Assembly (NCBI RefSeq): GCF_032477075.1
Contig: NZ_JAWDXO010000015.1
Coordinates: forward strand, 1 to 60,394
Reading direction: 5' to 3'
DNA from: Fusobacterium sp.
GTDB taxonomy: Bacteria; Fusobacteriota; Fusobacteriia; Fusobacteriales; Fusobacteriaceae
Length of the DNA: 60,394 bases
Below are positions 52,225-60,394 of this stretch, piece after piece (within the stretch, counting starts at the first letter, position 1; every line of letters starts with the position of its first letter). The notes under the pieces were generated by a model that worked only from the letters and a program-made list of their open reading frames with translations, had not been told where the DNA came from and did not search any database. A program made the position numbers and the translations under genes.

Positions 52225-52653
52225 TTTTGATACTATTTTTATCTTATAATTTTAATAAGTAAGAGACCATTGTTCATAAAATATTTTATCTGACAATTAT
52301 ATTCTTTAAATATATATTTTTAGTTTGAAAAATAGAGGAGAAAATTTTTTATAATTTGATTATTTTTTAATAATTATAACGCAAAAAATGAGCAAAAAAT
52401 AGAAAGTGTTCCCTAGCTCTTGACTTTGAGCTAAAATATTGGTATAACTTATAATAGAGTACAATTGACAGGTTGTGTGTATGTAAAAAAAGCATTAGAT
52501 ACATATAAAATGAAATAGTACAATTTCAGAACAGGACTGAATTGAAAATATTTGGTTAATTTTTTTTTGAAAAAGTGCTATAATAAAATATATTATATAT
52601 CTACTGTTTTTTTATTAATCAAAGAAATTTATGAATGATGGATTGGAGGGGAT
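52225..52653 (+). other. 429-base intergenic region with promoters of the MaoC-acd-etfBA operon
   Basis: No gene is visible. TTGACT (52420-52425), 17 bases, TATAAC (52443-52448), with a second TATAAT at 52450-52455, makes a good promoter with a leader of roughly 190 bases. An extended -10 TGCTATAAT (52576-52584) offers a second, nearer start. No clear terminator follows the CoA-transferase gene. Confidence 0.5.
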
Positions 52654-53058
52654 ATGAATTTCGAAGATTTGAAAATAGGTATGAAGGCTCAAGTTACAAA
52701 AACAATTACAGAGGCTGATGTTATTCTTTATGCAGGTATTACATTAGATATAAATCCAGCCCATTTAAATGAAGAATATGCAAAAAAAACTATTTTCAAA
52801 CACAGGATAGCACATGGAATGCTAACAGCAGGTTTAGTATCTGCTGTACTAGGAACAAAACTTCCAGGTGAGGGGAGTATTTACATGGGGCAGGAACTGA
52901 TGTTCACAGCACCAGTTTATTTTGGAGATACTATCACAGCAACTGCTGAGATTATAGAGTTGATTCCAGAAAAAAACAGAGTAATATTATTAACAACATG
53001 TACAAATCAAGATGGTAAAGAAGTATTAAAAGGTCAAGCAAAAATAATGAAAAAATAG
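52654..53058 (+). CDS. MaoC-family dehydratase ((R)-specific enoyl-CoA hydratase-like)
   Basis: A 134-residue hot-dog-fold protein beginning MNFEDLKIGM, with the catalytic aspartate and histidine region AGITLDINPAHLNEEYAKK followed by HRIAHGML. PhaJ/MaoC enzymes hydrate trans-2-enoyl-CoA to (R)-3-hydroxyacyl-CoA or the reverse. It is 34 bases upstream of the acyl-CoA dehydrogenase, so it probably supplies crotonyl-CoA or a related enoyl-CoA. GGAGGGG precedes the ATG. Confidence 0.88.
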   Translation: MNFEDLKIGMKAQVTKTITEADVILYAGITLDINPAHLNEEYAKKTIFKHRIAHGMLTAGLVSAVLGTKLPGEGSIYMGQELMFTAPVYFGDTITATAEIIELIPEKNRVILLTTCTNQDGKEVLKGQAKIMKK

Positions 53059-53092
53059 TTAGATAACAAAGACTAGTAGGAGGATTAAGATA

Positions 53093-54238
53093 ATGGAATT
53101 TAATATACCTAAGACACATGAACTTTTCAGACAAATGATAAGAGAATTTGCTGAAAAAGAGGTAAAACCTTTAGCTGCTGAAGTAGATGAAGAAGAAAGA
53201 TTCCCAGTTGAAACAGTTAAAAAAATGGCTGAAATCGGATTAATGGGGATCCCTATTCCAAAACAATATGGTGGAGCAGGTGGAGACAATGTAATGTATG
53301 CAATGGCGGTAGAAGAACTTTCGAGAGTTTGTGGAACTACTGGAGTTATTGTATCTGCTCATACTTCACTAGGAACTTGGCCAATACTGCACTTTGGTAC
53401 TGAAGAGCAAAAACAAAAATATATTCCAAAGCTAGCAAGCGGAGAATGGTTAGGAGCATTTGGATTGACTGAACCAAATGCAGGAACAGATGCTGCTGGA
53501 CAACAAACTACTGCAGTTTTAGATGAAACTACAAACGAATGGATTATCAATGGATCTAAAATATTCATAACAAATGCTGGATATGCTGATGTATATGTAA
53601 TATTTGGAATGACAGATAGATCAAAAGGACTAAAAGGAATTTCAGCTTTCATATTGGAAACAGGAACTCCAGGATTCTCTATAGGTAAAAAAGAAAAGAA
53701 ACTTGGAATTAAAGGATCATCAACTTGTGAATTGATATTTGAAAATGTAAGAATACCTAAATCAAATCTATTAGGAGAAGTTGGAAAAGGATTTAAAGTT
53801 GCTATGATGACTCTTGATGGAGGAAGAATAGGAATTGCTTCTCAAGCATTGGGAATTGCTCAAGGTGCTTTAGATGAAACTGTAGGATATGTAAAAGAAA
53901 GAAAACAATTTGGAAGAGCTATTGCAAAATTCCAAAATACTCAATTCCAATTAGCTGATTTAGAAGTTAAAATAGAAGCTTCAAGACTTCTAGTTTACAA
54001 AGCTGCTTGGAGAGAAAGCAACAACTTACCATATACAGTAGATGCAGCTAGAGCTAAACTATTTGCAGCTGAAACTGCTATGGAAGTTACAACTAAAGCA
54101 GTTCAATTACATGGTGGGTATGGATACACTAGAGAATATCCAGTAGAAAGAATGATGAGAGATGCTAAAATCACTGAGATCTATGAAGGAACTTCTGAAG
54201 TTCAAAGAATGGTAATAGCAGGAAATCTTTTAAAATAA
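53093..54238 (+). CDS. acyl-CoA dehydrogenase (butyryl-CoA dehydrogenase type)
   Basis: A 381-residue flavoprotein with FGLTEPNAGTDAAG, WIINGSKIFITNAG, LGIKGSSTCELIF and the C-terminal YGYTREYPVERMMRDAKITEIYEGTSEVQR, which includes the catalytic glutamate of short-chain acyl-CoA dehydrogenases. With EtfAB encoded directly downstream it most likely reduces crotonyl-CoA to butyryl-CoA, possibly with flavin-based electron bifurcation to ferredoxin. AGGAGG precedes the ATG. Confidence 0.93.
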   Translation: MEFNIPKTHELFRQMIREFAEKEVKPLAAEVDEEERFPVETVKKMAEIGLMGIPIPKQYGGAGGDNVMYAMAVEELSRVCGTTGVIVSAHTSLGTWPILHFGTEEQKQKYIPKLASGEWLGAFGLTEPNAGTDAAGQQTTAVLDETTNEWIINGSKIFITNAGYADVYVIFGMTDRSKGLKGISAFILETGTPGFSIGKKEKKLGIKGSSTCELIFENVRIPKSNLLGEVGKGFKVAMMTLDGGRIGIASQALGIAQGALDETVGYVKERKQFGRAIAKFQNTQFQLADLEVKIEASRLLVYKAAWRESNNLPYTVDAARAKLFAAETAMEVTTKAVQLHGGYGYTREYPVERMMRDAKITEIYEGTSEVQRMVIAGNLLK

Positions 54239-54287
54239 TTAGCCAATAGAGAAAAAAGTATATGAATTAATATATGGAGGATGGAAG

Positions 54288-55073
54288 ATGAAAATAGTAG
54301 TTTGTATAAAACAAGTTCCAGATACAACTGAGATTAAATTGGATCCAGTAAAAGGGACACTGATCAGAGATGGAGTTCCTAGTATTATGAACCCAGATGA
54401 TAAAGGTGGATTAGAAGAGGCTTTAAAACTTAAAGATAAATATGGAGCTCATGTAACAGTTATAACAATGGGACCTCCTCAAGCAGAAGCTATTCTAAGA
54501 GAAGCATATGCAATGGGTGTAGATAGAGCTATCCTTTTAACAGATAGAAAATTTGGAGGAGCAGATACTCTAGCTACTTCTAATACTCTTGCAGCAGCTT
54601 TAAGAAATATGGAAGCTGACTTAATAATCGCTGGAAGACAGGCTATTGATGGAGATACTGCACAAGTTGGACCACAAATAGCTGAACATTTAGGATTACC
54701 TCAAGTATCTTACGTAAAAGATATGCAATATAACACAGAAGACAATTCGTTAACAATTAAAAGAGTTGTGGAAGATGGATATTATTTAGTAAATGTTCAA
54801 TTACCTGCTCTAGTTACTGTATTATCAGAAGCTAACCAGCCTAGATATATGAGAGTTGGAGGAATTGTTGAAGCCTTTAATAAACCAGTTGAAACTTGGA
54901 CTTTTGATAATATAACAATAGATCCAGCAATTATTGGATTAAATGGATCACCTACTAAAGTTAAAAAATCATTTACTAAAGGAGCTAAACAAGCTGGTAA
55001 AGTATTTGAATTAGAAACAAAAGAAGCAGTAAATTTAATTGTTGAAAAATTAAAAGAAAAATTTGTTATTTAA
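54288..55073 (+). CDS. etfB: electron transfer flavoprotein beta subunit
   Basis: A 261-residue protein starting KIVVCIKQVPDTTEIKLDP, with AGRQAIDGDTAQVGPQIAEHL and the ETF-beta signature region VNVQLPALVTVLSEANQPRY. It forms a heterodimer with EtfA and passes electrons between NADH or ferredoxin and the acyl-CoA dehydrogenase. The gene lies 49 bases after the dehydrogenase. Confidence 0.95.
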   Translation: MKIVVCIKQVPDTTEIKLDPVKGTLIRDGVPSIMNPDDKGGLEEALKLKDKYGAHVTVITMGPPQAEAILREAYAMGVDRAILLTDRKFGGADTLATSNTLAAALRNMEADLIIAGRQAIDGDTAQVGPQIAEHLGLPQVSYVKDMQYNTEDNSLTIKRVVEDGYYLVNVQLPALVTVLSEANQPRYMRVGGIVEAFNKPVETWTFDNITIDPAIIGLNGSPTKVKKSFTKGAKQAGKVFELETKEAVNLIVEKLKEKFVI

Positions 55074-55104
55074 CAAATGAACCTTAAGAAAAGGAGATAG
55101 GATA

Positions 55105-56115
55105 ATGAATTTAAGTGATTATAAAGGAATATTAGTATTTGCAGAACAAAGAGATGGGGTAATTCAAACTGTTGGTTTAGAATTAATTGGAAAAGCTAAA
55201 GAATTAGCTGGAGTATTAAATGTACCAGTAACAGCTGCTTTGATTGGGTATAATGTTGCAGGATTAGCAAAAAATCTAGTTGAATATGGAGCTGATAAAG
55301 TTGTAGTTGTAGACCAAGCTAAATTAGAAGTTTATGATACTGAAGCTTACACTCAAGTATTTAAAGCTATAATAGATGCTAAAAAACCTGAAATAGTTTT
55401 ATTTGGAGCAACTACTTTAGGAAGAGATTTAGCACCAAGAGTATCTTCAAGAATGGCTACAGGGCTTACAGCTGACTGTACAAAACTTGAAATTTCAGAA
55501 GAAACTAAAGGATTAGAAATGACAAGACCTGCATTTGGTGGAAATTTGATGGCAACAATTGTTTGTCCTGATCATAGACCTCAAATGTCTACTGTTAGAC
55601 CTGGAGTAATGCAAAAAGCTCCAAGAATAGAAGGAAGAGAAGGAGAAATAGAAAACTTATCTGTATCTTTAGATATTTCTAAAATGAAAGTTAAAGTTGT
55701 TCAAATAGTTAAAGAAACTGCTAATAAAATAGATATTTCTGAAGCTAAAATACTTGTATCTGGAGGAAGAGGAATCGGTTCAGCTGACAATTTTGTTGCA
55801 TTAGAAGCTGTAGCTAAAGAAATTGGTGCAACTGTATCTGCTTCAAGAGCAGCAGTTGATGCTGGTTATATTGAACATGACAGACAAGTTGGACAAACTG
55901 GAAAAACAGTTAGACCTGATATTTACTTCGCATGTGGAATTTCTGGAGCAATTCAACACGTTGCAGGAATGGAAGAATCTGAATATATAGTAGCTATTAA
56001 CAAAGATAAAGATGCTCCTATATTTAATGTAGCAGATTTAGGAATTGTTGGAGATGCTAATAAAATAGCTCCATTATTGGCTGAAGAGTTGAAAAAAGTT
56101 AAAGATGCTAAATAA
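55105..56115 (+). CDS. etfA: electron transfer flavoprotein alpha subunit
   Basis: A 336-residue FAD-binding partner of EtfB. The C-terminal FAD domain shows SGGRGIGSADNF, SRAAVDAGYIEHDRQVGQTG, the signature YFACGISGAIQHVAGM and KDAPIFNVADLGIVGD. It is the last gene of the operon and is followed by a terminator that overlaps the glmS promoter. Confidence 0.96.
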   Translation: MNLSDYKGILVFAEQRDGVIQTVGLELIGKAKELAGVLNVPVTAALIGYNVAGLAKNLVEYGADKVVVVDQAKLEVYDTEAYTQVFKAIIDAKKPEIVLFGATTLGRDLAPRVSSRMATGLTADCTKLEISEETKGLEMTRPAFGGNLMATIVCPDHRPQMSTVRPGVMQKAPRIEGREGEIENLSVSLDISKMKVKVVQIVKETANKIDISEAKILVSGGRGIGSADNFVALEAVAKEIGATVSASRAAVDAGYIEHDRQVGQTGKTVRPDIYFACGISGAIQHVAGMEESEYIVAINKDKDAPIFNVADLGIVGDANKIAPLLAEELKKVKDAK

Positions 56116-56151
56116 TAACAGATAAATAGAAATCTGAATATATTTATAGAG

Positions 56152-56188
56152 AACTGGTCAATAAAAGAGTTGACCAGTTTCTTTATTT
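56152..56188 (+). terminator. terminator of the acyl-CoA dehydrogenase/etf operon
   Basis: AACTGGTCAA (56152-56161) pairs with TTGACCAGTT (56170-56179) around an 8-base loop, followed by TCTTTATTTAT. Its 3' arm contains the glmS -35 sequence. Confidence 0.85.
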
Positions 56189-56198
56189 ATAATATAAT
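56170..56198 (+). promoter_or_regulatory. glmS promoter
   Basis: TTGACC (56170-56175), 17 bases, TATAAT (56193-56198). Transcription would start near 56205, immediately before the first pairing element of the ribozyme leader. The -35 lies in the upstream terminator stem. Confidence 0.65.
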
Positions 56199-56204
56199 AA
56201 TCTG

Positions 56205-56367
56205 ACAAGGAGACTAATGTAAGACAAGCGCCAGAACTTTTAATAAAAGTTGACGAGGACTGAGATAATCGAAATTTCGGCGGGTTTCTCAGAGGTGGTT
56301 ACAACCGTTACTAACAAAGCTATAGGGTAACTTATAGAACAAAGAGGTAACTGTAACAAGTCTCCTA
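56205..56367 (+). ncRNA. glmS ribozyme (GlcN6P-activated self-cleaving leader)
   Basis: The leader shows the conserved core of the glmS ribozyme: AGCGCCAGAACT at 56227, a short hairpin, GTTGACGAGG, TCGAAATTTCGGCGGG, then the P3/P4 region with CTATAGGGTAACTTATAG and AGGTAACTG. By analogy cleavage falls between A56227 and G56228. The family binds glucosamine-6-phosphate as cofactor, cleaves its own mRNA and so lowers glmS expression. An outer 8-bp helix brackets the element: AGGAGACT (56208-56215) with AGTCTCCT (56359-56366). The latter strand can also pair with the glmS ribosome site. Confidence 0.93.
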
Positions 56368-56398
56368 TGGACATTTTAAATTAAATAGGAGGTTGCAT

Positions 56399-58225
56399 AT
56401 GTGTGGAATTATCGGATATGTAGGAAATGATGAAAAAGCAGTAGAAGTGATACTTGATGGACTGAGCAAACTTGAATACAGAGGGTATGACTCTGCTGGA
56501 CTTGCAATTATTGAAAAAGGACATCTTTTTGTAGAGAAAAAGAGTGGGAAATTGAACAATCTTAAAGAATCTCTGAAAGATGCAGGACATTATTCAAATG
56601 TAGGAATAGGACATACTAGATGGGCAACTCATGGAGTACCAACAGATGTTAATTCACATCCTCACTGTAGCTATGATAAAAAAGTGGCAGTAGTTCATAA
56701 TGGGATAATAGAAAACTATGCTATATTGAAAGATGAACTTATAGAAAAAGGGTATATTTTTTCTTCAGATACTGACAGTGAAGTAGTAGCACAACTTTTT
56801 TCTCAACTTTATACTGGAAATTTATTGGAAACAATAATGAAAGTAAGGGATAGAATAAGGGGGAGTTATGCTCTAGGGATAATTCATGAAGAACAGCCAG
56901 ATAAAATTATCTGTACTAGAAAAGAGAGTCCTTTAATTATAGGACTAGGAAAAGATAGAAATTTTATAGCATCAGATGTTCCAGCTATTCTAAAATATAC
57001 AAGAGATGTTATTTTTTTGGAAAATGATGAGATAGCTGTACTTGAAGAGGGAAAAGTAAGTATTTTTAATAAGGAAGGGAAACCTATAGCAAAAGAAATC
57101 ATTAAAATTGAATGGGATATGGAGCAAGCAAGCAAAAATGGATATCCTCATTTTATGTTGAAAGAAATAGAAGAGCAGCCTGCTGTTGTAGAGAGAACTC
57201 TGGAAGTTTATATAAAACCAGATGGAAGAGTAGACTTTGGAAAAGCATTTGAAAAAATTGATTTTGAAAAAATTAAAGAGATAGATATAATTGCATGTGG
57301 AACAGCTTATCATGCTGGATTACAAGCAGCATATTTTTTTAAGAAAATGGCAAAAATAAAGACAAATGTGGACATAGCCTCTGAATTTAGATATAGTGAT
57401 CCATTTTTAAATCAAGATAATCTTGTTATATTTATAAGTCAATCTGGAGAGACTTTAGATACTCTTATGGCTTTAAAATTGGCTAGAAGTAAAGGGGCTA
57501 AAACTCTTGCAATAACAAATGTGGTTGGCTCAACTATTTCAAGGGAAGCTGATGTTGTACTATATACAGTTGCTGGACCTGAAATATCAGTAGCATCAAC
57601 AAAAGCTTATACAACACAAGTAGTTACTTTTTATTTACTTGCCCTTTATGTAGCTTTTAAATGTAACAGAGTTTCTTTAGAAGAATATGAAAATTATCTA
57701 GATAAAATTTATAGTTTAAGTGAAAAAATAGGAAAAATGTTTTTTAATAAGGAGAAGATAGAAAAAATAGCTCAAGAAATAAAAGATAGAAAAAATGGTT
57801 TTTATATTGGAAGAGGAATAGATGAGAAGATAACAAGAGAGGGATCTCTAAAAATGAAGGAGATAACTTATATTCATACTGAGGCTTTTCCAGCTGGGGA
57901 ATTAAAGCATGGACCAATAGCCCTTATTGAAGAAGGAACTATGATAGTAGTGGTTTCAACTCAAAAAGATATGGTTGAAAAGGTAGCTTCTAATATAAAA
58001 GAATTAAAGGCAAGAGGAGCTTTTGTTATATCTATTACAAAAGCAGATTACAAAGAAATAATAGATGTATCTGACAGAGTGATACTTATAGATGATATAG
58101 ATGATATGGTAGCACCATTATTATCTATGATCCCATTACAGCTGTTGTCATATTATACAGCAGTAGCAAAAGGCTTGGATGTTGATAAACCAAGAAATCT
58201 TGCAAAGTCTGTTACTGTTGAATAA
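56399..58225 (+). CDS. glmS: glutamine--fructose-6-phosphate aminotransferase (isomerizing)
   Basis: A 608-residue enzyme. The ATG at 56399 places the catalytic cysteine at position 2 (MCGIIGYVG), exposed after Met removal. The glutaminase domain has HTRWATHG and HNGIIENY; two SIS domains carry CGTAYHAGLQAA, SQSGETLDTL, ASTKAYTTQ and HTEAFPAGELKHGPIAL. It makes glucosamine-6-phosphate for cell-wall and LPS precursors. TAGGAGG (56386-56392) is the ribosome site. Expression is controlled by the upstream ribozyme. Confidence 0.97.
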   Translation: MCGIIGYVGNDEKAVEVILDGLSKLEYRGYDSAGLAIIEKGHLFVEKKSGKLNNLKESLKDAGHYSNVGIGHTRWATHGVPTDVNSHPHCSYDKKVAVVHNGIIENYAILKDELIEKGYIFSSDTDSEVVAQLFSQLYTGNLLETIMKVRDRIRGSYALGIIHEEQPDKIICTRKESPLIIGLGKDRNFIASDVPAILKYTRDVIFLENDEIAVLEEGKVSIFNKEGKPIAKEIIKIEWDMEQASKNGYPHFMLKEIEEQPAVVERTLEVYIKPDGRVDFGKAFEKIDFEKIKEIDIIACGTAYHAGLQAAYFFKKMAKIKTNVDIASEFRYSDPFLNQDNLVIFISQSGETLDTLMALKLARSKGAKTLAITNVVGSTISREADVVLYTVAGPEISVASTKAYTTQVVTFYLLALYVAFKCNRVSLEEYENYLDKIYSLSEKIGKMFFNKEKIEKIAQEIKDRKNGFYIGRGIDEKITREGSLKMKEITYIHTEAFPAGELKHGPIALIEEGTMIVVVSTQKDMVEKVASNIKELKARGAFVISITKADYKEIIDVSDRVILIDDIDDMVAPLLSMIPLQLLSYYTAVAKGLDVDKPRNLAKSVTVE

Positions 58226-58252
58226 AAAATATATTAAACAGAGGTGAATTTT

Positions 58253-60034
58253 TTGAGCAACATAAGAGAAAGAATCATTAAACTGAGGAAATTGATGAAA
58301 GAAAAAGGAATAGATATATATATTGTTCCATCTTCAGATTACCATCAAAGTGAATATGTAGGAGAACATTTTAAATCAAGAGAATTCATATCAGGTTTTA
58401 CAGGATCTGCTGGAACAGTAGTAGTGACAGAAAATGAAGCTGGTCTTTGGACTGATGGAAGATATTTTATTCAGGCTGAAAAGCAGCTTGAAGAAAGTCC
58501 AATAACTCTTTTTAAAATGGGAGAAGAAAATGTTCCAACATTTATTGAATATATAGGAAAAAGTTTAAAAGATGGTCAATGTTTGGGATTTGATGGAAAA
58601 GTATTATCAGTAAAAAATGTACTTGATATAAAAAATGGATTTGGAAAAAAGGAAATAAAGCTAGAAGATAGATATGATTTGGTAAATGAAATATGGAGTG
58701 ACAGACCAGCTCTTCCTAAATCAAATGTATTTATACTTGATGAGAAATATTGTGGAGAAAGTTTTGAAAGTAAAATTAAGAGGATAAGAGAGAAGATGTC
58801 AAATTTAAGTGTAGACAGGCATATATTGACTTCTCTTGATGACATTGCATGGCTTTATAATATAAGAGGAAGAGATATAAAAAATAATCCTGTTTCTTTA
58901 TCATATACTATGATCTCTATCCAAGAAATTATATTGTATATAGATAAAAATAAAATAACAGAAGAAGTTGAAAAATATTTTATTGATAAAAATATCAAGA
59001 TAAAAGATTATTTTTCTATATATGAAGAAGTAAAAAACATACCAGAAAAAGATAAAGTGCTTTTAGATATAAATAAAGTAAATTATCTTATTTATAACAG
59101 TATACCAGCAGGAACTGAAATAATAGATAAACCAAACCCAAGTACTCTTATGAAAGCTTGTAAAAATGATATAGAATTAGAGAATCTTAAAAATGCTCAC
59201 ATAAAAGATGGAGTTGCAGTCACAAAATTTATGTATTGGCTTAAAAAGAATATTAAAAGTCAGGAAATAACTGAAATAAGTGCAGCTGAAAAGTTAGAAT
59301 CTTTTAGAAGAGAATGGGAAGATTATCTAGAACCAAGTTTTAATACTATTTCAGCATATGAAGCAAATGCAGCAATGATGCATTACAGCGCAAATAAAGA
59401 TTCAAACAGTAAACTTGCACCAAGAAATCTTCTTTTAGTGGATTCTGGAGGACAGTATATAGATGGAACTACAGATATAACTAGAACTTTTGTATTAGGA
59501 GAATGTGGTGATGAAATAAAAGAACATTTTACTCTGGTATTGAAAGGAATGTTGTCACTTTCAAAAATTAAATTTTTGTATGGAGTTACAGGAACAAATT
59601 TAGATATTTTAGCTAGACAACCAGTGTGGTCAAGAGGAATAGACTACAAATGTGGGACAGGTCATGGAGTAGGATTTCTTTTGAATGTACACGAAGGACC
59701 TCATAGTATAAGATGGCAATATAATCCACAAGTATTAGAAGCAGGAATGACTGTAACAAATGAGCCAGGAGTATATATTCAAGGTTCTCATGGAATTAGA
59801 CTTGAGAATGAATTGATAGTGAGAAATGCTGAAAAAACAAATTTTGGACAATTTATGGTATTTGAAACTATGACTTATGCTCCATTAGATTTAGATGGAG
59901 TAGTTTCAGAACTTTTAAATGAAGAAGAAAAAGAATTTCTAAATGATTATCACCAAATGGTATTTGAAAAAATTTCTCCATTTTTAAATGAAGAAGAAAA
60001 AAATTGGTTAAAGACATACACTAAAAAAATATAG
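58253..60034 (+). CDS. Xaa-Pro aminopeptidase (aminopeptidase P, M24B)
   Basis: A 593-residue long-form aminopeptidase P with two creatinase-like N-terminal domains (IDIYIVPSSDYHQSEYVGEH, GLWTDGRYFIQAEKQL) and a C-terminal pita-bread domain. Metal ligands are seen in LVDSGGQYIDGTTDITRTF (two Asp), GTGHGVGFLLNVHEGP (His), TNEPGVY (Glu) and RLENELIV (Glu). It removes the N-terminal residue before proline. TTG at 58253 is chosen because GAGGTG lies six bases upstream, and the GTG nine bases earlier is inside that site. It follows glmS by 27 bases and could be co-transcribed with it. Confidence 0.92.
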   Translation: MSNIRERIIKLRKLMKEKGIDIYIVPSSDYHQSEYVGEHFKSREFISGFTGSAGTVVVTENEAGLWTDGRYFIQAEKQLEESPITLFKMGEENVPTFIEYIGKSLKDGQCLGFDGKVLSVKNVLDIKNGFGKKEIKLEDRYDLVNEIWSDRPALPKSNVFILDEKYCGESFESKIKRIREKMSNLSVDRHILTSLDDIAWLYNIRGRDIKNNPVSLSYTMISIQEIILYIDKNKITEEVEKYFIDKNIKIKDYFSIYEEVKNIPEKDKVLLDINKVNYLIYNSIPAGTEIIDKPNPSTLMKACKNDIELENLKNAHIKDGVAVTKFMYWLKKNIKSQEITEISAAEKLESFRREWEDYLEPSFNTISAYEANAAMMHYSANKDSNSKLAPRNLLLVDSGGQYIDGTTDITRTFVLGECGDEIKEHFTLVLKGMLSLSKIKFLYGVTGTNLDILARQPVWSRGIDYKCGTGHGVGFLLNVHEGPHSIRWQYNPQVLEAGMTVTNEPGVYIQGSHGIRLENELIVRNAEKTNFGQFMVFETMTYAPLDLDGVVSELLNEEEKEFLNDYHQMVFEKISPFLNEEEKNWLKTYTKKI

Positions 60035-60043
60035 AAAATGTTG

Positions 60044-60087
60044 AGGATGTTTAAAAGGAATATAATTTCTTTTCAACATCCTTTTTT
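60044..60087 (+). terminator. terminator after the aminopeptidase gene
   Basis: AGGATGTT (60044-60051) pairs with AACATCCT (60075-60082), with an AAAAGGA/TTCTTTT extension inside the stem, followed by TTTTTG. Confidence 0.85.
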
Positions 60088-60394
60088 GTAAATATAATGT
60101 TTATATAAATAAAATCTTTTGAATAAAAATAATTATATTTTATCAAAAATATTAAAAAAAGCCTTTGTTTTCAATAGGTTTTGGATATAGAATTAAAATA
60201 TTTAAAAATAATTGAAAAAAGTTGTTGACGGAAAGTATTAATTATGATATTATAATCCTTGTCCACGAGAAAAGAGGACAGAAAAGAAAAACAATAAAAA
60301 GGACATTAACAACAGAATAGAGAGAGAAGAAAAAATCAACAAACAATAAATAGGTGTAAATAATCAGTTAAAAAAACTGAGTAAATAGATTGAA
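60088..60394 (+). promoter_or_regulatory. strong promoter and long A-rich leader of a gene beyond the window
   Basis: TTGACG (60225-60230) is followed after 17 bases by TATTAT (60248-60253), with TATAAT overlapping at 60251-60256. The downstream 135 bases hold no start codon with a ribosome site that gives a long frame. They contain a small hairpin (TGTCC/GGACA, about 60260-60280) and CAGTT/AACTG near the end. A promoter with a long purine-rich, gene-free leader would fit a stable RNA operon, but the product lies outside the window. Confidence 0.45.

Overview
The window is very AT-rich, densely packed bacterial DNA. I place it in Fusobacterium, probably the varium/ulcerans/mortiferum side of the genus. 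This is an inference from four things: Gram-negative energised-envelope genes (ExbB/ExbD/TonB-like) next to Firmicute-like genes, a glmS ribozyme, a butyrate-type fermentation set (CoA-transferase, acyl-CoA dehydrogenase, EtfBA), and a PgsB/PgsC/GGT cluster. I see no tRNA, rRNA, insertion sequence, prophage or CRISPR array.

Layout. The left edge (1-141, minus) holds the start of a 2-oxoacid:ferredoxin oxidoreductase gamma subunit. Next come a manganese exporter (mntP) and an uncharacterised set of one ATP-grasp ligase with two different esterase-fold proteins, followed by a small unknown protein and a membrane-anchored lipase (1.4-5.9 kb). From 11.8 back to 5.9 kb on the minus strand is a five-gene locus: a winged-helix/nucleotidyltransferase fusion, a second LicC/PntC-like nucleotidyltransferase, a 2-aminoethylphosphonate-type binding lipoprotein, its ATPase, and a double permease fused to a LicD-like transferase domain. 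It reads as uptake, cytidylyl activation and surface transfer of a phosphonate or choline-like head group.

At 12.0-15.4 kb are an alanine/glycine:cation symporter and a two-component system. The 10-kb operon at 15.6-25.8 kb carries two exported gamma-glutamyltransferases, a small exported protein, a TRAP-type large permease, a 48-residue membrane protein, two M14/AstE-like zinc hydrolases, PgsB, PgsC and PgsW, with no PgsA/CapA in the window. This looks like a gamma-glutamyl polymer or peptide system with its own processing and uptake enzymes.

From 25.8 to 30.1 kb are HU and a plsY-gpsA-sigma factor-dnaN operon. A single long operon then appears to run from a strong promoter at 30.15 kb to a terminator at 42.8 kb: DUF116, a 950-residue TPR protein, a small membrane protein, ExbB, ExbD, TonB-like, a degenerate NtrC-like AAA+ protein, dnaX, DUF2232, rplI, dnaB and a U32 peptidase-family protein. 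At 42.9-47.7 kb lie an OLD-family nuclease with a membrane-anchored CHAP protein, an L,D-transpeptidase, a split threonine/serine exporter and a tRNA methyltransferase.

The right part (47.8-56.1 kb) is fermentative metabolism: a GntP-family permease, a LysR regulator, a fused CoA-transferase, a MaoC hydratase, acyl-CoA dehydrogenase and EtfB/EtfA. It is followed by glmS with a clear self-cleaving ribozyme leader, an aminopeptidase P, and a strong promoter whose product lies beyond the window.

The best candidates for new biology are the phosphonate import/activation/transfer locus with its permease-LicD fusion, the PgsA-less PgsBCW/GGT operon, an NtrC-like protein that has lost both its phosphorylation site and its Walker B acids, and a possible cleavage-dependent Shine-Dalgarno switch in the glmS leader.
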